Assembly: GCF_900187425.1 (NCBI RefSeq)
Contig: NZ_FYDJ01000004.1
Coordinates: forward strand, 372,001 to 436,000
Direction: 5' to 3'
DNA length: 64,000 bases
DNA from: Pseudomonas sp. Irchel s3h14
GTDB lineage: Bacteria > Pseudomonadota > Gammaproteobacteria > Pseudomonadales > Pseudomonadaceae
Shown: positions 9,550 through 19,311 of the stretch, one piece after another
Layout of the letters: every line of letters begins with the position of its first letter
Numbering within the stretch: the first letter of the stretch is position 1
Translations under genes and position numbers: made by a program
Notes under the pieces: model-generated
Told to the model about the DNA's origin: nothing
What the model saw: only the letters and a program-made list of their open reading frames with translations
Databases searched by the model: none

Positions 9550-10923
9550 TCAAGGCTGATCAATTTGGATTAGTTCGACGCTGTCGCGATACTCCGGCAC
9601 CGAAACCGACCACCCCAATTCCAGGCTGATACGTCGACGCAGTACATCCGAAGCATTGGGCTCGCCGTGCACCACGTAGGTGTGTTTCGGCGGCCGCTTG
9701 AATCCGCGCAGCCATTGCATGATTTCATCGGCGTCGGCGTGCGCGGACAGGGTTTCCATCGGCACCACCTCAGCCCTTATCGGTACATCCTTGCCGTGAA
9801 TGCGCACCGAAGGAGCGCCCGCAATAATTTGCGCGCCACGGGTACCGCCGGCCTGGAAACCAGGTACGAGTAACGTATTGATTGGGTTGGGGGCCAGCGC
9901 CTTGAGGTGGTGGATCACACGCCCCCCCGTGGCCATGCCGCTGGCAGCGATAATCACCGCCGGGGTGCGCTGCTGATCCAGTTTGATCGAATCCGCGGTG
10001 GTGCGCACGAACTGTGCGACGTGACACATGCCTTCGCATTCTTCGGGGGACAACCGGTGCTCGCTGCGAAAACGCTGGTACAAACTCGTGACGTCGGAGG
10101 CCATCGGGCTGTTGAGATAGATCGGCACATCGGGAATCGCGTGTCGTTGTTTCAGCCGATATAGGTGGTACATCAACAGTTGGGCGCGCCCTACTGCGAA
10201 CGACGGAACCAAGGTGATGCCATGACGCAGCGTGGTGCGGGTGATGACTTCGGCCAATTGCGCCTCAGGCGACTCGACCGGATGTTTGCGATCACCATAG
10301 GTCGATTCCACCAGCAGGTAATCAGCCTGCTCGACGGTTTCTGGAGCGAACATCAATGGATCATCTGGCCGCCCCAGATCCCCTGAACAGACAAGCGTGA
10401 TGCCATCGGCGATCACCTCCACCGTAGCCGCGCCCAATATATGCCCCGCGCAACGAAGCTGGATGGTCATGCCCGGGACAATTTCGACCCTGTGATGCAA
10501 CTCCACTGGTCGTAACAGTTTCAGCGCCCGCTCGGCATCTTGCTCGGTATAAAGTGGCAACGCCGGTTTGTGCCGGGAGAAACCATGCCGATTGGCGAAC
10601 TCGGCGGCCTCTTCCTGTAAGCGGCCGCTGTCCAATAGAAGGATCCTTACCAGCTCACAGGTGGCGGGTGTGGCATAAACCGCACCGCGATAACCGCTAC
10701 GCACCAATACGGGCAGGTAGCCGCTGTGATCCAAGTGGGCATGGGTAAGGACGATGGCGCCGAGGTTGCCAACCGGGAGCTGGAACGGGTCCCAGTTATG
10801 CAACCGCAGTTGTTTATAGCCCTGGAACAGGCCGCAATCGATCAGTACGTGTTGGTCGCGATGTTCCAGCAGGTATTTGCTGCCGGTGACCGTGCCTGCT
10901 GCACCGAGAAATGTCATTCGCAT
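9550..10923 (-). CDS. MBL-fold RNA metallo-hydrolase (beta-CASP family)
   Basis: A protein of 457 residues with the metallo-beta-lactamase signature HAHLDHSGYLP (HxHxDH), then the beta-CASP domain (VESTYGDRKHP) and C-terminal KDVPIRAEVVPMETLSAHAD. This is the CPSF/YciH-like group of RNA-processing hydrolases. It probably acts on RNA, but substrate and exo- or endonuclease mode cannot be read here. The start at 10923 has AAGGAG seven bases upstream. A perfect Anr box lies 61 bp further up, so it should rise at low oxygen. Relatives of this type are often found beside universal stress genes in Pseudomonas. Confidence 0.85.
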   Translation of the reverse strand: MRMTFLGAAGTVTGSKYLLEHRDQHVLIDCGLFQGYKQLRLHNWDPFQLPVGNLGAIVLTHAHLDHSGYLPVLVRSGYRGAVYATPATCELVRILLLDSGRLQEEAAEFANRHGFSRHKPALPLYTEQDAERALKLLRPVELHHRVEIVPGMTIQLRCAGHILGAATVEVIADGITLVCSGDLGRPDDPLMFAPETVEQADYLLVESTYGDRKHPVESPEAQLAEVITRTTLRHGITLVPSFAVGRAQLLMYHLYRLKQRHAIPDVPIYLNSPMASDVTSLYQRFRSEHRLSPEECEGMCHVAQFVRTTADSIKLDQQRTPAVIIAASGMATGGRVIHHLKALAPNPINTLLVPGFQAGGTRGAQIIAGAPSVRIHGKDVPIRAEVVPMETLSAHADADEIMQWLRGFKRPPKHTYVVHGEPNASDVLRRRISLELGWSVSVPEYRDSVELIQIDQP

Positions 10924-10983
10924 GACCGTCTCCTTGAACATTCATGGGAGCGCTATTGATCGCTCCTTTTGGCGCAAGAGCCG

Positions 10984-10997
10984 TTGATTTTTATCAA
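10984..10997. promoter_or_regulatory. Perfect Anr/FNR box before the MBL hydrolase
   Basis: TTGATTTTTATCAA is a perfect match to the consensus. It lies 61 bp upstream of the MBL hydrolase start on the minus strand, and just after the 3' end of the next stress-protein gene. Confidence 0.85.
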
Positions 10998-11022
10998 CAG
11001 CAGGTGCGACCGGGTCGTCGTT

Positions 11023-11946
11023 TCAGTCAAACCAAGGCAATGACTTGACGATCGTCAAGCTGCACGGGGCCCTGTTCAGTACGCTCTCGGCGGTACTGCC
11101 GATTAACCTGTCGATCCCGTGGTGATAGACCGTGCCCAGCACCACCATGTCGAATGCATTCTGTTGGGCGAAAAGTCCGATCACCTTGTGGGGAATGCCG
11201 GTCAGTAGATGTTGGCATTTTTTTTCGATGCCATAGCGTTCGACAAGTACCTCAAAGGCCTCCTCCTGGGCATCGTTGACTGCGTCTCTCAAATTGTCAT
11301 CCAGACTCAGTGTCGGCACACTCCTCGTAGCGTCGCCCATCACCGACCAGTTATTGACATTCAACACGTGCAAGGCGGCGCCACAGGAGGCCGCCAACGT
11401 TGAGGCCAGGTCGAGAATCCGGTCATTGAGCCCTTGGGTCAGCTCCTCCAGATGGGACAGATCGATGGTCGCTAGAATTTTCAACGGTTTGGGATTCTTA
11501 GCTTCAGTAACCAGATGCAAGGGGGCCGGACAGTTGCGCAGCAACAGCCAGTCCAGGGGCCGATGGAACGCGCGATCGAGTGCCGGTACATGCTGGGTGT
11601 CCTTGATCACCAGATCCGCATGGAAGTCATTGACGTACTCAAGCATATGCGCCGGGGTGGATTTGGCCCAGACCACCTCGGTGGTTACCTGCAACCCGAT
11701 GCATCGCTGAAACCGGGCTTGCTGCTCCAGCCAGTGTCGATGCACCTGCAAGTAGCCCTCCCGTGCCTGGGCCATCGCATCGTGATCAAACAGCCCGGCC
11801 ACCGCCAGCGCTTGCACATAGTCGAATGCGACGATGTGCAACAAGGCTCCGGTGGCACAGGCCAGTGCATGCGCCCGGTCAAACGCCGGGGTGCGGGTCA
11901 TTTCGCTGGGGGCAATCAATAGGATACGTTTAAGTTTCAGCATCAT
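11023..11946 (-). CDS. Universal stress protein, two UspA domains
   Basis: A protein of 307 residues with two UspA-like domains in tandem, about 1-150 and 160-305. The C-terminal domain keeps the nucleotide-loop region VVLGTVYHHGIDRLIGSTAESVLNRA, resembling the G2xG9xG(S/T) pattern of ATP-binding Usp proteins. Such double-domain proteins support anaerobic survival in P. aeruginosa, where several are Anr-controlled. Two adjacent ATGs (11946 and 11943) follow GAGG; the second has the better spacing. It is the closest relative, in this window, of the remnant at 5783-5935. It lies upstream of the MBL hydrolase on the same strand. Confidence 0.88.
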   Translation of the reverse strand: MMLKLKRILLIAPSEMTRTPAFDRAHALACATGALLHIVAFDYVQALAVAGLFDHDAMAQAREGYLQVHRHWLEQQARFQRCIGLQVTTEVVWAKSTPAHMLEYVNDFHADLVIKDTQHVPALDRAFHRPLDWLLLRNCPAPLHLVTEAKNPKPLKILATIDLSHLEELTQGLNDRILDLASTLAASCGAALHVLNVNNWSVMGDATRSVPTLSLDDNLRDAVNDAQEEAFEVLVERYGIEKKCQHLLTGIPHKVIGLFAQQNAFDMVVLGTVYHHGIDRLIGSTAESVLNRAPCSLTIVKSLPWFD

Positions 11947-12021
11947 AGACCTCGTCCTTGGAACGCGTTACCTGCCTGACTGCAAACCCGACTTCCTGTC
12001 AGGGACTCGTGCAATCGCTCA

Positions 12022-12276
12022 TTACTTGCCAGACGCTTTATTGGTCATCCGACTGGCGCGTACCTTCTCCTCATCAGCAGTGCGTAGCGCCTGACTGGCC
12101 GTTGCCTGCGCCTGTTCCGCCTTGATGTAGGCCTCATCGGCCCTGAGTCTCGCCGTTGCGGCATTATTTTCGGCGGCCTCCAATCGGGCGTCGAATTCCT
12201 GAGCGTGCTTATGACTGCAACCGGCAGTCGATGCCAACAAGACGCTCAGCAATACAAAGGACAAGCGCTTATTCAT
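12022..12276 (-). CDS. OprI/Lpp-type alanine-zipper lipoprotein
   Basis: An 84-residue outer-membrane lipoprotein. The signal sequence ends in the lipobox LASTAGC, followed by an alanine-rich heptad helix (AAENNAATARLRADEAYIKAEQAQ) typical of the murein lipoprotein OprI. The C-terminal KASGK gives the terminal lysine through which Lpp is attached to peptidoglycan. The start at 12276 follows GAGGGGAAAA; a longer frame from 12330 lacks signal features. This is likely a second OprI paralogue dedicated to the stress island, with Anr-like boxes in the divergent promoter region. Confidence 0.85.
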   Translation of the reverse strand: MNKRLSFVLLSVLLASTAGCSHKHAQEFDARLEAAENNAATARLRADEAYIKAEQAQATASQALRTADEEKVRASRMTNKASGK

Positions 12277-12356
12277 GACTTTTTCCCCTCGGTTTAAAGC
12301 AACTGGAAAAGCTATAGATAGTTGACCCAAGTATCTGACGTTATCGCCTGCACACT

Positions 12357-12370
12357 CTGATTTTTGTCAA
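12357..12370. promoter_or_regulatory. Degenerate Anr/FNR-like box
   Basis: CTGAT-TTTT-GTCAA has two mismatches to the consensus. It lies 81 bp upstream of the lipoprotein start. Alone it would be weak evidence; it is listed because nearly every promoter around it has a better box. Confidence 0.4.
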
Positions 12371-12414
12371 CTAATGGCCCGCTGGCGATTAGTGAGGAAC
12401 TCACTGAAGCCTTG

Positions 12415-12428
12415 TTGATTTAACTCAA
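12415..12428. promoter_or_regulatory. Anr/FNR box before the BON-domain gene
   Basis: TTGAT-TTAA-CTCAA has one mismatch. It lies 82 bp upstream of the BON protein start and could also act on the divergent lipoprotein gene. Confidence 0.65.
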
Positions 12429-12509
12429 TGTCTTTGCGCTGCTCAGGCGTAAAAAAAAAGAACCGGGCGCTGCGTCCCGTCAATAGCGCATCAAAAAGAG
12501 GACACCGTC

Positions 12510-13157
12510 ATGAGCGACTTGAGCCTGCGTAAAACTATTTTGGAAGAGCTGGAATTCGTGCCGGAAATCGATGCTGCCAACATCGGCGTTGCGGTGGACA
12601 ATGGCGTCGTCACGCTCTCCGGTCACGTCAGCAGCTACACCCAGAAAATCAGTGCGGAACGCGCGGTGAAAGGCATCAAAGGCGTTCGTGCGCTAGCCGA
12701 TGAAATTCAAGTCAGGCTGGCCAAAAACACTGGTACTTCGGACGACTCGATCGCCACCCGCGCCTTGAAAATCATCAATTGGAGTTCTGACGTTCCCGAA
12801 GGCGACGTCAAAGTCATCGTGCAGAGCGGACGGATCACCCTGGAAGGCCAAGTGGACTGGCAATACCAGAAAGAAACCGTGGAGCGGTCGGTGCGCAAGT
12901 TATCCGGCGTGGTTGGCGTGAGTAATCGCCTCACCTTGCGCCCTCGGCTGGATGTCTTCGATATCCAGCAACGTATCGAGGCAGCGCTAAAGCGTAGCGC
13001 CGAAGTGGATGCCCAGGAGATTCACGTCACTGTCGAGGGTGATGTGGTGAGACTCGAAGGCCGGGTTCACTTGTGGCGCGAACGCCAGATCGCGGAACGG
13101 GCTGCATGGTCGGTGCCGGGCGTAAGCAAAGTGGAAGACCATTTACTGCTTGCGTGA
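12510..13157 (+). CDS. Triple BON-domain protein (OsmY-like)
   Basis: A 215-residue protein made of three BON domains, at about 4-70, 77-145 and 149-214, each with the GxV-x-L-x-G-x-V core (GVVTLSGHV, GRITLEGQV, GDVVRLEGRV). No signal peptide is visible, so unlike OsmY it is probably cytoplasmic. BON domains bind lipid or partner proteins in stress conditions. GAGGA precedes the ATG. The ftsH-type gene starts 79 bp downstream on the same strand, so the two are probably co-transcribed under an Anr box. Confidence 0.88.
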   Translation: MSDLSLRKTILEELEFVPEIDAANIGVAVDNGVVTLSGHVSSYTQKISAERAVKGIKGVRALADEIQVRLAKNTGTSDDSIATRALKIINWSSDVPEGDVKVIVQSGRITLEGQVDWQYQKETVERSVRKLSGVVGVSNRLTLRPRLDVFDIQQRIEAALKRSAEVDAQEIHVTVEGDVVRLEGRVHLWRERQIAERAAWSVPGVSKVEDHLLLA

Positions 13158-13236
13158 GCTAATACCCCTGGGGAGCCGGTGGTTTTCCAGGCGGATTACG
13201 GGCTGCCCGGCCCGTGTTTTTTGTCGAGTCATCGCC

Positions 13237-15078
13237 ATGAAAAAGAACCACCAATGGAACCTGTCCTACTTCGCGATCGCGTTTGTCGTGCTCACCCTCG
13301 TTCAATTTCTGTTTATTGATCGTCGTGTCGTGCAGAGCATTCCCTACAGTCAGTTTTTGCAACTGCTGAACGAGCAAAAGGTCAGCGATTTACGGGTCGA
13401 GAAGGATCAGATCAGCGGCAAACTGCAGGACCCCATTGACGGGCACAACCTGTTCTCCACCGTGCGGGTCGATCCGGCGCTGGCGACGGAACTCGCGCAA
13501 TCGGGTGTCGGCTTTACCGGGGTCAACGAAAACACCTTTTTGAATGGACTGCTGGGCTGGCTGCTGCCGTTTTTCCTGATCATGGTGATCTGGCATTTTC
13601 TGTTTCGCGCCATGGCGGAAAAACAAGGCATGGGCGGGTTGATGAACATCGGCAAGTCCCGGGCCAAGGTGTTCGTCCAGCGCGATACCGGGGTGACCTT
13701 CGCCGATGTCGCGGGTATCGATGAAGCCAAGGCCGAATTGGTAGAAATCGTCTCTTTTCTCAAGGACAAGGCCAAATACGCACGCTTGGGGGCGCACATT
13801 CCCAAGGGCACGTTGTTGGTCGGTCCGCCGGGAACCGGCAAAACCCTGGTGGCCAAAGCCATTGCGGGTGAAGCCGGTGTGCCGTTTTTCTCGATCTCGG
13901 GGTCGGAATTTGTCGAAATGTTCGTTGGAGTGGGTGCCGCCCGTGTGCACGACTTATTCGAGCAAGCGCGGCAGGCGGCGCCCTGCATCATCTTCATCGA
14001 CGAACTGGATGCGCTGGGCAAAATGCGAGGCGTTGGCGCATTTGGCGGCAATGACGAAAAGGAGCAAACCCTCAACCAGCTACTGGCAGAACTGGACGGA
14101 TTCGATCCTCGTGAGGGCGTTGTATTACTGGCTGCGACCAATCGGCCAGAGATCCTGGACCCGGCGCTGCTGCGAGCCGGCCGGATCGACCGCCAGGTAC
14201 TGATTGATCGCCCGGACCGTAAAGGCCGGCAAGCGATTCTCAAGGTCCATCTGCAAAAAATCACTGTGGAGCCGGGCCTGGATGGCGAGCGTATTGCCGA
14301 CATCACCACGGGCTTCACGGGCGCTGATCTGGCCAATCTGGTCAACGAAGCGGCGATCGTGGCCACTCGTCGTGGCGCCGAAGCAGTCAGCCTGGATGAC
14401 TTCACGGCGGCAGTGGAACGTATCGTCGCGGGGGTTGAACGCAAGAGCAGCGTGCTACACCCCGACGAGCGCCAGGTGGTGGCGTATCACGAAATGGGGC
14501 ATGCCCTGGCTGCCAGTAGCCTGCCGGCCATGGACCCCGTTCACAAAGTCTCCATTGTGCCCCGCGCCATCGGCTCGCTGGGCTATACGCTGCAGCGACC
14601 GACCGAGGATCACTTCCTCATCAGTTGCCAAATGCTCAAGGACCGGATTGTTGTTCTGATGGCCGGACGCGCCGCCGAATACCTTGCTTATGGCCAGATT
14701 TCTACCGGGGCTGCCGATGATTTGGCTCGCGCCACTGATATCGCCCGACAATTGATCACCCGGTTTGGCATGAGCACCGAACTCGGACAGTCGGTGCTGG
14801 AGCGGCAAAGCGCGACCTATCTGGGCGAACGTATGCAGGGTGTTGGTGAGAAAGACTATTCGGAACAAACGGCCAGGGAAGTTGACCTGGGTATTCGTGC
14901 CCTGCTCGATGAAGCCTATGGGCGGGCAAAAGCCCTGCTTGACAGTCGTCGGGGTGATCTGGACGCCGGTGCACACTTGTTGCTGGAAAAAGAAACCCTG
15001 ACACCCGAAGAGTTTCCACCGCTCATGCCGATCAAACCCGCCCCGCCATCCACCCAGCGGACCGTGACGCCACCCTGA
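13237..15078 (+). CDS. ftsH: ATP-dependent zinc metalloprotease FtsH, accessory copy
   Basis: A membrane-anchored AAA+ protease of 613 residues. Two membrane helices (about 9-27 and 105-125) flank a periplasmic stretch. The AAA module has Walker A GPPGTGKT, Walker [11 protein letters not shown] and the second region of homology [22 protein letters not shown]. The zinc-protease site is HEMGH at about residue 418. The usual housekeeping FtsH lies beside rrmJ; here the neighbours are BON, lipoprotein and Usp genes, so this is an extra, stress-associated copy. The start at 13237 (MKKNHQWN) fits the family; the frame is open from 13150, but the ribosome site there overlaps the BON gene. Confidence 0.92.
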   Translation: MKKNHQWNLSYFAIAFVVLTLVQFLFIDRRVVQSIPYSQFLQLLNEQKVSDLRVEKDQISGKLQDPIDGHNLFSTVRVDPALATELAQSGVGFTGVNENTFLNGLLGWLLPFFLIMVIWHFLFRAMAEKQGMGGLMNIGKSRAKVFVQRDTGVTFADVAGIDEAKAELVEIVSFLKDKAKYARLGAHIPKGTLLVGPPGTGKTLVAKAIAGEAGVPFFSISGSEFVEMFVGVGAARVHDLFEQARQAAPCIIFIDELDALGKMRGVGAFGGNDEKEQTLNQLLAELDGFDPREGVVLLAATNRPEILDPALLRAGRIDRQVLIDRPDRKGRQAILKVHLQKITVEPGLDGERIADITTGFTGADLANLVNEAAIVATRRGAEAVSLDDFTAAVERIVAGVERKSSVLHPDERQVVAYHEMGHALAASSLPAMDPVHKVSIVPRAIGSLGYTLQRPTEDHFLISCQMLKDRIVVLMAGRAAEYLAYGQISTGAADDLARATDIARQLITRFGMSTELGQSVLERQSATYLGERMQGVGEKDYSEQTAREVDLGIRALLDEAYGRAKALLDSRRGDLDAGAHLLLEKETLTPEEFPPLMPIKPAPPSTQRTVTPP

Positions 15079-15144
15079 GGAACGTGTCTTGATGATACCC
15101 CTTAGTGCGGACCGCTACGCATCCGCTACCGTTGGAGGTTCGCC

Positions 15145-15570
15145 ATGCTGGCAGTCACGTTGATCAATACTCTGGTGGTCATCATCGTCGTGGTGATCCA
15201 CTACGAGTGCCTGTTACGTCTGAACGATTGGCTGCCCCGGCTCAAGCTTTGGAGCCGTTTCAGAATTGTCGTCGGGGTGTTCGGCGCCCTGCTGGCCCAC
15301 GCGTCAGAAGTCTGGTGCTTCGCGCTGGTCTATTACCTAATGGTGCGTTCCGGCGAATGGGGCGGCCTGACGGGCAACTTCGATGGTTCGCTGCTGGACT
15401 GTGTCTATTTTTCCTTCACTACCTATACGACGATCGGTTTCGGCGATATTTCACCCGTCGGCAATCTCAAGTACCTGACCGGCCTGCAGGCGTTGACCGG
15501 TCTGGTACTCATTTCCTGGACGGCCTCGTTTCTATTTCTCGAAATGCAGAAATACTGGAAGAGCAAATAA
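15145..15570 (+). CDS. Two-transmembrane ion channel family protein
   Basis: A 141-residue membrane protein with helices near residues 3-22, 43-65 and 105-130 and a pore loop SFTTYTTIGFGDISPVG. TTIGFGD is the selectivity-filter signature of potassium channels. It has no cytoplasmic regulatory domain. It starts at 15145 after TTGGAGG, 66 bp after ftsH, so it may belong to the BON-ftsH transcript. Ion selectivity is inferred from the filter. Confidence 0.82.
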   Translation: MLAVTLINTLVVIIVVVIHYECLLRLNDWLPRLKLWSRFRIVVGVFGALLAHASEVWCFALVYYLMVRSGEWGGLTGNFDGSLLDCVYFSFTTYTTIGFGDISPVGNLKYLTGLQALTGLVLISWTASFLFLEMQKYWKSK

Positions 15571-15590
15571 CAAGCGCAGGCATACGCTCT

Positions 15591-15614
15591 GCCAGACCCG
15601 TCTGTCGGTCTGGC
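15591..15614. terminator. Hairpin between convergent channel and Usp genes
   Basis: A perfect 8-bp stem, GCCAGACC with GGTCTGGC, and an 8-base loop lie between two convergent genes. No strong U-run is seen on either side. Confidence 0.5.
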
Positions 15615-15639
15615 ATAAACGGCCTGTGTCTCTTCAGGC

Positions 15640-16524
15640 TCAGACCGCCAGGACGCTGCAAGGCACTTGATACAAAATATGCTCGGTCGTACTGCCCAAC
15701 AGCTTGTCCACCCCATGGGATTGGACTCTACCCATCACGATCACATCCACTTGATGCTCGTTAGCGAACTCGCTCAGCGCCGTGACGGGGTGTCCTAGAA
15801 TGAAGTGTCGACGATCAGAGGGCACACCATACCGACCGGCCAACTTGAGGAAAGATTTTTCCAGGTCTCTGCGCAGCGCTTTGGTGAGGTCAGCCAGCGT
15901 CAGACCGCCCATGTCCGCCAGAAAGGCGGCGGAAATATTGCAGGCGTACAGCAAATGCAACTCGGCATCACACTGCATGGCGAGGCCTCTTGCTTGCTGG
16001 ATGATCCGGTCATTGAGTTCGTCGTCGGGAGACTCGGCATCCGACACCTCGACCGCCGCCACAACCTTGCGTGGCAAGACGAAGCCGCTCCCGCCCACCA
16101 GGTAAACCGGTATCGAACAGTGACGCAGCAAATGCCAATCCAGAGGCGTGAAAAAGGCACGCTTGAGCGCTGATTCATGCTGAACTTCCTTGATCAACAG
16201 GTCGGGCTGCATTTCCGAGACGTGATCCAGGATGTCTTGCTTCATGTCATCGGCCCAGGCCACCTCGGTGGTCACATCGATCCCCCTGCCCCGCAGATTT
16301 TTTGCCTGGTTCTTTAGCCAGTCATGATGGTCTTGCAGGTAACGCTCCCGAGCCTTTTCCCGGTCGCCTTCTTCGAGCAGCGACAACATTTTCAACGAAG
16401 GAATCAAGGCGGCAATATGCAAACTCGCGCTGCTGGCCTTGGCCAGCGCTGCAGCATGATTGATTGCCTGGGAATAGCGCAGGGCCGGGTTGATGATCAC
16501 TAACAACCGTTGATACTGGCTCAT
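15640..16524 (-). CDS. Universal stress protein, two UspA domains
   Basis: A 294-residue tandem UspA protein. The N-terminal domain opens with YQRLLVIINPALRYSQAINHAAALAKAS. The C-terminal domain ends in the nucleotide-loop region VIVMGRVQSHGVDKLLGSTTEHILYQVPCSVLAV. The start at 16524 has GGAGGCAG upstream; the longer frame to 16605 has no such site. An Anr box lies 126 bp upstream. It is the family member nearest to ftsH and the channel, and convergent to them. Confidence 0.88.
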   Translation of the reverse strand: MSQYQRLLVIINPALRYSQAINHAAALAKASSASLHIAALIPSLKMLSLLEEGDREKARERYLQDHHDWLKNQAKNLRGRGIDVTTEVAWADDMKQDILDHVSEMQPDLLIKEVQHESALKRAFFTPLDWHLLRHCSIPVYLVGGSGFVLPRKVVAAVEVSDAESPDDELNDRIIQQARGLAMQCDAELHLLYACNISAAFLADMGGLTLADLTKALRRDLEKSFLKLAGRYGVPSDRRHFILGHPVTALSEFANEHQVDVIVMGRVQSHGVDKLLGSTTEHILYQVPCSVLAV

Positions 16525-16649
16525 GATCTGCCTCCAGTCAGGTGGGTATTCGACGCCGGTTGCTGCCTGTTGCCGAGGCCAGCGGTGGCGCCCTCGCTGG
16601 ATCAAGCACCAGCATGGCTCCAGAGTCCTCCTCCGGCGCCTGCGTGCCC

Positions 16650-16663
16650 TTGATTTAAATCAG
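16650..16663. promoter_or_regulatory. Anr/FNR box before Usp gene
   Basis: TTGAT-TTAA-ATCAG has one mismatch and lies between the 3' end of the phosphoketolase gene and the start of the Usp gene at 16524. Confidence 0.75.
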
Positions 16664-16684
16664 ATCCCCCGCACACACAGGACC

Positions 16685-19060
16685 TCAGCCATCGGCCACA
16701 GGCGTCCACTGCCAGTTCAGCACCTCGGGCATGTCTTGCCCGTGCTCGATGAGGTAGAGCTTGTGTTTTTCCATCGTCGACCAGTATCGCGACCGCGCGT
16801 TTTGCAGTTGATCATGCAGGCGGGGCACCCGCTCGATGACGTCCAGTGCCAGTTGATAACGGTCCAGGTTATTGATCACGGCCATATCGAACGGCGTCGT
16901 GGTCGCGCCCTCCTCCTTGAAGCCACGGACGTGGAAATTGTCATGATTGGTGCGTTTGTACAACAGGCGGTGGATCAGCGCGGGGTACCCGTGGAAGGCG
17001 AAAATCACCGGTTTATCGACCGTGAACAGTTCATCAAACGCTGTGTCCGGCAAACCATGGGGATGCTGGAAGGATGGCTGCAGCACCATCAGGTCGACTA
17101 CATTGATAACCCTGACACACAAATCAGGAACGTACTCGCGCAACAAGGTCACGGCAGCCAGGGTTTCCAGGGTCGGCACGTCACCGGCGCAGGCCATCAC
17201 CACGTCCGGGTCCTGATCATCCCGGCATGCCCAGTCCCAACGGCCGATTCCTGTCTGGCAATGTCGGATGGCGGCATCCATATCCAGCCACTGCCACTCC
17301 GGTTGTTTGCCGGCGACGATGACGTTGATGTAATCGCGGCTTCTCAGGCAGTGGTCAGACACCGACAACAAGCAATTGGCATCGGGCGGCAGGTAGATCC
17401 GCACGACGTCCGACTTTTTATTCGCCACCAGATCGATGAACCCCGGATCCTGGTGGGAAAAACCGTTATGGTCCTGGCGCCAAACATGGGACGTCAGCAA
17501 ATAATTGAGCGAAGCAACGGGTTTACGCCATGGCACCTCAGCGGCGGTTTTCAGCCATTTGGCATGCTGATTGACCATCGAATCGACGATATGGATGAAT
17601 GCCTCGTAACAGGACAGCAAACCATGGCGGCCCGTCAGCAAATAGCCTTCGAGCCAACCCTCGCACACCTGCTCGCTGAGGATCTCCATGACCCGGCCAT
17701 CGACCGACAGGTTCACATCGTCCGGCTCCAGCGGCTCCATCCATGCTTTGGCGCTGACCTCGTAGACCGCATCCAGTCGATTCGACGCAGTTTCATCCGG
17801 GCCGAACAGACGAAAGTTTTTCGATAGCAGATTGTTTTTCATCACATCGCGTAAAAAAGTGCCCAGTACCCGCGTGGCCTCTGCGCGCAGGCTGCCAGGC
17901 ACCTCGAGCTTCACCGCATAGTCGGTGAACCGCGGCAGGTCCAGAGCCCTCAACAACAAGCCACCGTTGGCGTGGAGATTGGCACTCATGCGCCGGTGGC
18001 CGGTCGGTGCCAGTGCAGCGATTTCGGGCAGCAAGGTACCATTGGCATCAAACAGTTCACCGGGACGGTAACTGTTAAGCCACTCCTCCAGTTGTCGCAG
18101 ATGAATCGGCTGCTGGAAATCGGCCAGGGGTACCTGATGCGCGCGCCAGGTGCCTTCGACGCGATGGCCATCGACGAATTTCGGGCCGGTCCAGCCTTTG
18201 GGTGTGCGCAACACCAACATGGGCCAAAGCGGCCGTTCTGGTGCTCCGGACTGCCGAGGCTGGCGCGCTTCGCGCTGAATCTCGCGGATTTTCAGCACCA
18301 TCGTATCCAGCGTCCGGGCCAGGGCCTGATGCACCTGCGTCGGATCATCGCCTTCAACGAAATACGGATCGTAGCCATAGCCATACATCAGGGCTGACAG
18401 TTCATCCTCACTGATTCTGGACAGCACCGTGGGGTTGGCGATTTTGTAGCCATTGAGGTGCAGGATCGGCAGCACAGCCCCATCACGCACCGGGTTGAGG
18501 AACTTGTTGGAGTGCCAACTCGCCGCCAGCGTACCAGTTTCGGCCTCACCGTCACCGATCACGCAGGCGACAATCAGGTCTGGGTTATCAAAGGCGGCAC
18601 CGTAGGCATGGGCCAGGCAATAGCCCAGTTCGCCGCCTTCATGGATCGACCCCGGAATCTGCGCCGACACATGGCTGGAAATCCCGTACGGCCAGGAAAA
18701 CTGCCGAAACAGGCGAAGCAGACCGTTGGTATTGCGCTCCACCGATGGACAAAATTCGGTATAGGTGCCTTCCAGGTAGGTCTGCGCGACAACCGCTGGC
18801 CCGCCATGGCCGGGACCGGCGACGAAGAGCATGTTCAAGTCGTACTGGTTGATCAGCTGATTGAGGTGCGTGTAGATCAGGTTAAGGCCTGGCGTCGTGC
18901 CCCAATGGCCCAGCAACCGCGGTTTGAGGTGGGCCAGGGTCAGGGGCACCTTCAGTAAAGGGTTATCTTTGAGGTAGATCTGCCCGACAGCCAGATAATT
19001 GGAGGCCCGCCAATAGGCATCCAGCCCCTCCAGTTGCTCATCACTCAGAAAATCGCTCAT
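16685..19060 (-). CDS. xfp: Xylulose-5-phosphate/fructose-6-phosphate phosphoketolase
   Basis: A cytoplasmic thiamine-diphosphate enzyme of 791 residues. It cleaves xylulose 5-phosphate or fructose 6-phosphate with phosphate to acetyl phosphate, which acetate kinase can use to make ATP. The TPP/Mg motif is [10 protein letters not shown], and [17 protein letters not shown] is the N-terminal family signature. Length fits the family. The ATG at 19060 follows GGAG; an upstream in-frame start at 19075 is only a TTG. A perfect Anr box lies 72 bp upstream, in the space shared with the divergent FNR-type regulator. It fits a fermentative role in the island. Confidence 0.93.
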   Translation of the reverse strand: MSDFLSDEQLEGLDAYWRASNYLAVGQIYLKDNPLLKVPLTLAHLKPRLLGHWGTTPGLNLIYTHLNQLINQYDLNMLFVAGPGHGGPAVVAQTYLEGTYTEFCPSVERNTNGLLRLFRQFSWPYGISSHVSAQIPGSIHEGGELGYCLAHAYGAAFDNPDLIVACVIGDGEAETGTLAASWHSNKFLNPVRDGAVLPILHLNGYKIANPTVLSRISEDELSALMYGYGYDPYFVEGDDPTQVHQALARTLDTMVLKIREIQREARQPRQSGAPERPLWPMLVLRTPKGWTGPKFVDGHRVEGTWRAHQVPLADFQQPIHLRQLEEWLNSYRPGELFDANGTLLPEIAALAPTGHRRMSANLHANGGLLLRALDLPRFTDYAVKLEVPGSLRAEATRVLGTFLRDVMKNNLLSKNFRLFGPDETASNRLDAVYEVSAKAWMEPLEPDDVNLSVDGRVMEILSEQVCEGWLEGYLLTGRHGLLSCYEAFIHIVDSMVNQHAKWLKTAAEVPWRKPVASLNYLLTSHVWRQDHNGFSHQDPGFIDLVANKKSDVVRIYLPPDANCLLSVSDHCLRSRDYINVIVAGKQPEWQWLDMDAAIRHCQTGIGRWDWACRDDQDPDVVMACAGDVPTLETLAAVTLLREYVPDLCVRVINVVDLMVLQPSFQHPHGLPDTAFDELFTVDKPVIFAFHGYPALIHRLLYKRTNHDNFHVRGFKEEGATTTPFDMAVINNLDRYQLALDVIERVPRLHDQLQNARSRYWSTMEKHKLYLIEHGQDMPEVLNWQWTPVADG

Positions 19061-19131
19061 GAAGTTCTCCGCCAACGGCTCGACCTACCGATAGTCATTC
19101 GTGGATTCTGGGAGTCTGAAACGCCCAGGAC

Positions 19132-19145
19132 TTGATTTACATCAA
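19132..19145. promoter_or_regulatory. Perfect Anr/FNR box in the phosphoketolase-regulator intergenic region
   Basis: TTGATTTACATCAA is a perfect match. It lies 72 bp before the phosphoketolase start and 167 bp before the divergent FNR-type regulator, so it could serve both and give autoregulation. Confidence 0.85.
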
Positions 19146-19311
19146 GTCTCACCGCCGGCAATCAAGTTGAATGGCGTGGGAGTGCTCTGAACATCGGCCC
19201 GCAAGACGCAGGTTTTCCCCGTTCGTCGATTACCCCGGCGAACGCCCGAATGAGCTGCGCACCCGAAGACTCACCATCTATGCTTAGAAAACCCCAGATG
19301 GCGTCCCTCCC

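Noticed and set aside
5193..15078. Identification with the known transmissible heat-resistance locus (LHR/TLQC)
   Set aside because: Hsp20 and FtsH are shared, but ClpG/ClpK, YfdX, HdeD, KefB and DegP genes of that locus are absent, and arc, Usp and Anr-box features dominate.
15105..15764. 219-codon plus-strand frame over the ion channel and a Usp gene end
   Set aside because: It runs in another frame through the channel gene and into a gene on the other strand; the channel frame has the pore motif and ribosome site.
16523..17827. 434-codon open frame on the plus strand
   Set aside because: It is antisense to phosphoketolase, has no ribosome site at its start and reads as low-complexity His/Arg/Gln-rich sequence, as expected in high-GC coding DNA.
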